Source: Acetothermia bacterium UBA7521 (GTDB lineage Bacteria > Bipolaricaulota > Bipolaricaulia > Bipolaricaulales > Bipolaricaulaceae). Taken from it: a stretch of DNA of 8,622 bases. Positions 5,022-8,622 of this stretch are shown in pieces (the stretch's first letter is position 1; the number at the start of each line of letters is the position of its first letter). Made by a program: the position numbers and the translations under genes. The stretch covers positions 1-8,622 of the forward strand of contig DLNB01000016.1 of assembly GCA_002479455.1 (NCBI GenBank), written 5' to 3'. Under the pieces are notes generated by a model, which saw only the letters and a program-made list of their open reading frames with translations, made no database searches and was not told the DNA's origin.

Positions 5022-5798
5022 CTAAGCGGTCGCCCTTCCCAGGACGAGCACCGCCAGCGCTGCCGCCGCGCAATACAGCGCGAAGGGCCACAGCACACCG
5101 GCCCGGACGATCCGTAAGAAGGTGCGGACCGCGACGAGTCCGCTCGCGGCGGCACACCCCATTGCCACAGCAAGCCCCGCCCAGTTCACATCTGGCTGGC
5201 GGGCGACCGCCAGAAGTGGGAACAGGGCTGCCCCGCCGATCGCGGGAATAGCGAGCAGAAACGAGAACCGAGCGGATGCGCTCGGTGTGAGGCCCATTCC
5301 GATCCCGGTTACCACCGTGGTACCGGAACGGGAGATCCCTGGAAGCAGGGCGGCGGCCTGGGCAAGGCCCACCGCCGCGGCGTCCACCCATCGTACCTTC
5401 CCCCGCAGCGCGCGGCCGACCCGCCGATCACCGAAGAGGAGGACCAACGCAGTCACGAAGAGCATCCCACCGACGAGGAGCGGCGAGCCAAACGCCCGTT
5501 CGATCCCCCCCCGTGCGAGAAGACCGACGGCAACAACGGGGATTGTCCCGACGAGAAGAAGCCCCAGTTGGCGCCGCTCCTCCCCCCCACGGACCCACCC
5601 CAACGCAAGGCAGACCACGTCACGTCGGAAGTAGAGAAGAAGTGAAGCGAGCGTTCCGAGATGGACCGCGGCCTCGAGGGCAATCCCCGGCGCATCCACC
5701 CCCAGCGCGATCCGAGCCAGAACGAGGTGCCCGGAGCTACTGACGGGGAGGAACTCGGTCAGCCCTTGCAGCAGTCCCAGAAGCGCGTAGCGGATCAC
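5022..5798 (-). CDS. uppP: Undecaprenyl-diphosphatase UppP (BacA)
   Basis: UppP is an integral membrane enzyme. It removes one phosphate from undecaprenyl diphosphate and so regenerates the lipid carrier for peptidoglycan and surface glycans; overproduction gives bacitracin resistance. With the GTG start at 5798-5796 the protein is 258 aa, close to the usual 260-275, and opens MIRYALLGLLQGLTEFLP as the family does. Both signatures are intact: the (E/Q)xxxE-type motif QGLTE (11-15) with PVSSSGHL (18-25; catalytic-region H24), and PGISRSGTT (153-161; R157). About seven to eight hydrophobic segments cover the protein. An ATG at 5840 is in frame but would add an unusual polar N-terminus. The gene starts inside the 3' end of the polyferredoxin gene (62-base overlap), so translation is probably coupled. 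Its functional link to the redox genes is not obvious. Confidence 0.95.
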   Translation of the reverse strand: MIRYALLGLLQGLTEFLPVSSSGHLVLARIALGVDAPGIALEAAVHLGTLASLLLYFRRDVVCLALGWVRGGEERRQLGLLLVGTIPVVAVGLLARGGIERAFGSPLLVGGMLFVTALVLLFGDRRVGRALRGKVRWVDAAAVGLAQAAALLPGISRSGTTVVTGIGMGLTPSASARFSFLLAIPAIGGAALFPLLAVARQPDVNWAGLAVAMGCAAASGLVAVRTFLRIVRAGVLWPFALYCAAAALAVLVLGRATA

Positions 5799-6564
5799 GG
5801 CCCCTCGCTCCCGGCAGGGAGAACCCGATGGACAGCGCACTGCTCTTGCACGCAGGTATGCACTTCCCGCACTTCAGGCAGTCGCTCGAGTTGATCTTCC
5901 GATGCGGCTCGATCCCCATCGGACATGATCGAGCGCACACACCGCACTCCGTGCAGCGATCCGCGCGGAGCCGCAGCCCGAAGAAGCTCACTCGGTTGAA
6001 CAGGGATAAGAGTCCACCCATCGGGCACAGGTAACGGCACCAGAACCGAGCCACAAACACCATCCCCACCAGCACTGTCGTCAGGGTTCCCATGTGGATG
6101 AGGAACGGCGTGTTGACCTCGGCCACGCCGAGCCCGAGGTAGGGGAGGGAGGCCGTAAGCGACGCCGCCGGGCACAGCTTGCAGAACCACGTGTCAGCCA
6201 GCCGCCACGCGGCGACGCCGGTCCCGAGAAGAACGAGCAGCTTGAGAGGTGACAACGCTCGTACGAACCGGGCCTTGCGGAACGCAAGGAGATCGTTCAC
6301 CGTCCCGAACGGACAGAACCAGCCGCACCACCCCCGTCCGAGAAGGAGCCCGTACGTGGCAACGGCCCCCAGAAAGTAGAACGGGACCGTGCCCGCAATA
6401 ATAAGGTTCTGCATGAGCCCGATCGGGCACACGGTGATGGCGAGCGGGCACGCGTAGCAGTGGAGCCCAGGGAAGAGGAGGTGGGTCATCCCGATCCCGG
6501 TGGCCCCGAACACGCCGAGGACGATTCCCAGGGATTGGGTCCCCCGGCGGAACGTGCGCAGCAT
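5737..6564 (-). CDS. NapH-like membrane polyferredoxin (4Fe-4S)
   Basis: This 275-aa integral membrane iron-sulfur protein of the NapH/NosR-C/CcoG-related group moves electrons at the membrane. Four helices are visible (about 12-31, 55-77, 107-125, 154-175). Two C-terminal [4Fe-4S] ferredoxin motifs are complete: C204-x2-C207-x2-C210-x3-C214P and C229-x2-C232-x2-C235-x3-C239. The family's CxxxCP pairs are C80/C84 (GWCGWFCP) and C176/C180 (FWCRYLCP). Two further groups, HCYACP (C36, C39) with C46P, and FCKLCP (C128, C131), follow helices 1 and 3. With the ferredoxins in the cytoplasm, they would lie on the outer face. The ATG (6564-6562) shares one base with the stop of the thioredoxin-fusion gene (TGATG) and has GGGGAG upstream, so the two are coupled. 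The last 25 or so residues are Arg/Ala-rich, lie over the start of uppP and look like non-conserved read-through. Partner enzyme unproven. Confidence 0.9.
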   Translation of the reverse strand: MLRTFRRGTQSLGIVLGVFGATGIGMTHLLFPGLHCYACPLAITVCPIGLMQNLIIAGTVPFYFLGAVATYGLLLGRGWCGWFCPFGTVNDLLAFRKARFVRALSPLKLLVLLGTGVAAWRLADTWFCKLCPAASLTASLPYLGLGVAEVNTPFLIHMGTLTTVLVGMVFVARFWCRYLCPMGGLLSLFNRVSFFGLRLRADRCTECGVCARSCPMGIEPHRKINSSDCLKCGKCIPACKSSALSIGFSLPGARGRDPLRASGTAARADRVPPRQ

Positions 6565-8622
6565 CACCGGATCTCCCCGAGGGCGGCGAGGATCCGCGCA
6601 GCGAGGTCGCTTGTTCCAAACAAGGCCCTCCCGGTCTCGACGACGAGGATCGCGGGGACGATGACCCGCCCCGCCTGGAGGACGCCCGCCTTCTCCGCTT
6701 GATCCCGATCCTGATCGGCGTCCACCAGCTCGTACGCGATCCGGGGGTTGGCCCGCGCCACCTCCGCCACGAGAGCTTTGGCATAGGGACAGGACTTGCA
6801 CCACGGGGTGTGGAACACCACGAGGTGGGCCGATCCGGGAAACGCGGCCAGCGCATCCCGGATGGACGGGGGCAAGGTCACGTCCTCCATCCGCACTTCG
6901 TCGATCCCCACGCACGATGTGCACAGGACGCTGGCAATCCGCCACGCCTGGGTCGCCTGGCCACGGAGGACCCCCACGATCAGGCTCGCTCCCGCCACGC
7001 CCACAAGAACAAGCCCCGCCACGATCAACAGACGGCCGCGCAGGAGGACCGCGAGGACGAGACCAACCCCGAGGGCGATGAGGATCCACCATGCCGGGAT
7101 TGTCCAGGGCCGCGGCCGTGCCTCGCCCACGGCGAACACCACCGGCACCGCGTCCTGGATCTGAAAACAGGCGTCGGCAATGCAGTAATGATACAACACC
7201 TCGATCGAGGCGGAGAGAACGGGGCTCACCGCGCCGGCCAGGTCGACGGCGAGCCGCACCTCACGCTCGCCAAACGCCGGGATCCCCGCCAGCTCGACTT
7301 CAGGGGCTGCGGCCTCGTCGGGGAGACCGGCCAAGAAGATCCGCACTTCCTCGGCTTCGTAGGGAGCGGTGTTGACAAGCACCACAGAGAACATTCCCCC
7401 CTCGCCGGGCACAAGATCGACCTCCGGCGGAGCGTGGACCTCCAGGATCGGCCTCGGGGGGCCGAGAACCGGAACCAAGACCGGACTAGATCCCACGGGT
7501 ACTGGGGCGAGTGGGGTAGAGAGAAGCTCGACGATCCGCTCCGCAAGCTCGCTCCCGTGCAGGTCGCGGTAACGGATGATCCCATCCTGGTCGAGGAGGT
7601 ACGACGTGGGGATCTGATACACTCGGTACAGCTGGGCAAGCGTGTTGTCCCAACTCTTCCCCTCGAACGCCACCGGCCAACCCACGTCACGCTCGGCGAG
7701 CACGGTTCGCAGGTCGCGCTCGCTTGTATCAAGGCTCAACCCGACGATCTCGAACCCGTCTCCCGAGTGCGCTTCGTACAGCTCGAGGAGCAGCGGTAGT
7801 TCATTCATACACGGACCGCACCACGTGGCCCAAAAGTCCACCAGCACTACCTTGCCTCGGAGGTCGGACAGGGCGAACGGTTTCCCGTCGGGAAACGTCG
7901 TGAATCGCAGTTCCGGCGCCGGGTACCCCGGGAGAAGGGGCGGCTTGGGCGGCACGTACCCTGTGGGCAGGAGACGGACCGCGGCTCCACCGGGGTCGAT
8001 GTGGGACAATCGGTAACTCCTCTCACCAAATGTGAACCCCTCGCCGAGAGCGAACCTTTCGTGGCCATCGGGCTCACCGTGCACGATCCCATCTCCATCC
8101 ACATCCACGGCGTAGAAGTCCCCTTTCGTCCCGTAGGTCCCGTCGAGGTCCCCATCCACGAGGACAACGGTCGCCGTCCTCCCGTCCGCCGCAAACTCCC
8201 CCCATCGGGGCGCGCCACCGACGAGGTACACGTACCCGCGTCCTTCCGGCCACACCACGGTCAGCGGGTACAGAAAAGCCTCTCCACCGGATGGCGTCGC
8301 CCTCAGCTCGGCGACCCACTCCACGTAGCCGGGCGCGCGAGAACCGACCAGGATCTCGTCGAAGGAGATGCGCTTGTCGCGGTTGGCGTCCACCCACAGA
8401 TCGGCCTGGCCATCCGCCCGTATCCCGAGGAGGAGGGTGTACCGAGCCGTGCCGAGAACGACTTCGCCCCATTGGGAGAGAACGAGAGGCGGCCCATCGA
8501 ACGCTACGTCTTGAGCGGGGGTCGATCGCAACCGCAGGGGAACCAGAGCTTGGGCCCAATCGCCCACCGCGTCAGCGGGGGCGAGGGTCAACCGCACGTC
8601 TTGCCCCCACCCTCCCCAGGCA
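6564..8622 (-). CDS. TlpA-DsbD-alpha-thioredoxin membrane fusion, N-terminus off window
   Basis: This extracytoplasmic thiol-disulfide protein is open through the right edge: eight more in-frame codons (AWGGWGQD) precede a GTG at 8597, counted here as residue 1, so the signal peptide is probably beyond the window. Residues 1-220 are of unknown fold, with three acidic calcium-type loops (D70-E81, D148-, D165-). Residues 222-362 are TlpA/ResA-like, with WCGPC (259-263) and the cis-Pro stretch QIPTSY (328-333). Residues 383-490 form a beta domain ending YHYCIADACF (C472, C477), which matches the active site of DsbD alpha. Two helices follow (about 503-519 and 523-544) with RGR between them, giving a hairpin with a short cytoplasmic turn. 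Then come LCTSC (C559, C562) and a C-terminal thioredoxin with WCKSCP (599-604) and cis-Pro P648. The eight-helix DsbD/CcdA membrane domain is missing. Likely role: passing reducing power to exported substrates such as cytochrome c haem-site cysteines. Confidence 0.85.
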   Translation of the reverse strand, partial: AWGGWGQDVRLTLAPADAVGDWAQALVPLRLRSTPAQDVAFDGPPLVLSQWGEVVLGTARYTLLLGIRADGQADLWVDANRDKRISFDEILVGSRAPGYVEWVAELRATPSGGEAFLYPLTVVWPEGRGYVYLVGGAPRWGEFAADGRTATVVLVDGDLDGTYGTKGDFYAVDVDGDGIVHGEPDGHERFALGEGFTFGERSYRLSHIDPGGAAVRLLPTGYVPPKPPLLPGYPAPELRFTTFPDGKPFALSDLRGKVVLVDFWATWCGPCMNELPLLLELYEAHSGDGFEIVGLSLDTSERDLRTVLAERDVGWPVAFEGKSWDNTLAQLYRVYQIPTSYLLDQDGIIRYRDLHGSELAERIVELLSTPLAPVPVGSSPVLVPVLGPPRPILEVHAPPEVDLVPGEGGMFSVVLVNTAPYEAEEVRIFLAGLPDEAAAPEVELAGIPAFGEREVRLAVDLAGAVSPVLSASIEVLYHYCIADACFQIQDAVPVVFAVGEARPRPWTIPAWWILIALGVGLVLAVLLRGRLLIVAGLVLVGVAGASLIVGVLRGQATQAWRIASVLCTSCVGIDEVRMEDVTLPPSIRDALAAFPGSAHLVVFHTPWCKSCPYAKALVAEVARANPRIAYELVDADQDRDQAEKAGVLQAGRVIVPAILVVETGRALFGTSDLAARILAALGEIR

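Noticed and set aside
4901..5173. N-terminal extension of the PPC-like exported protein
   Set aside because: It runs antisense-frame through uppP, is Arg/Ser/Pro-rich, and would bury the signal peptide about 90 residues inside the protein.
5799..5840. ATG at 5840 as the uppP start
   Set aside because: It would add 14 polar residues before the family's usual N-terminus and increase the overlap to 104 bases. GTG at 5798 fits the family, though it is not proven.
6564..7092. Upstream extension of the polyferredoxin gene
   Set aside because: The segment lies antisense-frame over the thioredoxin domain of the fusion gene, and the product is low-complexity Gly/Arg/Pro-rich. The ATG at 6564 has a ribosome binding site and a TGATG junction.
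8595..8597. GTG at 8597 as the true start of the thiol fusion
   Set aside because: The frame stays open to the right edge, and the protein needs a signal peptide for its N-terminal modules to be outside. None follows this GTG.
1..8622. CRISPR arrays, tRNA or rRNA genes, insertion sequences
   Set aside because: No regularly spaced repeats, no cloverleaf or CCA-ended element, no transposase reading frame and no terminal inverted repeats were seen on either strand.

Overview
The window is GC-rich bacterial DNA (above 60% by eye, not counted). It is densely packed: all genes but mutL lie on the minus strand, and several overlap at ATGA or TGATG junctions. MutL carries the endonuclease motif lost in Escherichia coli-type MutL, so the host is not a gamma-proteobacterium of that kind. 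The host exports proteins through Sec and keeps membrane iron-sulfur and extracytoplasmic thiol redox chemistry. This gene mix would suit an anaerobic or thermophilic lineage, possibly a candidate phylum such as Bipolaricaulota (Acetothermia). That placement is only a guess; no marker here fixes the taxon.

Layout from left to right. (1) 1-133, minus: the first 44 codons of an exported protein that runs off the left edge. Its ATG overlaps the stop of a short, catalytic-domain-only tyrosine recombinase (130-747, minus). (2) 748-973 is non-coding. It holds a good sigma70-type promoter for the recombinase (796-824), four copies of a 13-bp element resembling ACTTTACAAAAGG, and a 28-bp dif-like inverted pair (859-886). 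It also holds a hairpin after the next gene (938-955). (3) 974-2174, minus: a two-gene operon of a small winged-helix/coiled-coil DNA-binding protein followed by an HD-domain phosphohydrolase. (4) A 93-bp divergent intergenic region carries a palindrome between direct repeats. (5) mutL (2268-3926, plus). (6) A convergent junction with a hairpin, then a minus-strand exported protein with a PPC-like C-terminal domain (3944-4900). (7) 5022-8622, minus: a tightly overlapped operon. It encodes, in order of transcription, a large TlpA/DsbD-alpha/thioredoxin fusion (cut at its N-terminus by the right edge), a NapH-like membrane polyferredoxin, and undecaprenyl-diphosphatase UppP. The exported PPC-like protein follows after 121 bp and may belong to the same unit.

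Two places stand out. First, the coupled pair at 5737-8622 looks like a transmembrane reducing relay. The polyferredoxin has cysteine motifs that, on its predicted topology, fall on both membrane faces. Its partner has three extracytoplasmic thiol modules but only two membrane helices, so it lacks the eight-helix electron-transfer domain of DsbD or the CcdA equivalent. I propose that the iron-sulfur protein replaces that domain. Second, the repeats ahead of the recombinase look like Xer/dif-type binding arms, with one complete core-like site and two single arms overlapping or adjoining the recombinase promoter. That arrangement suggests an attachment or resolution site, autoregulation, or a small invertible switch.
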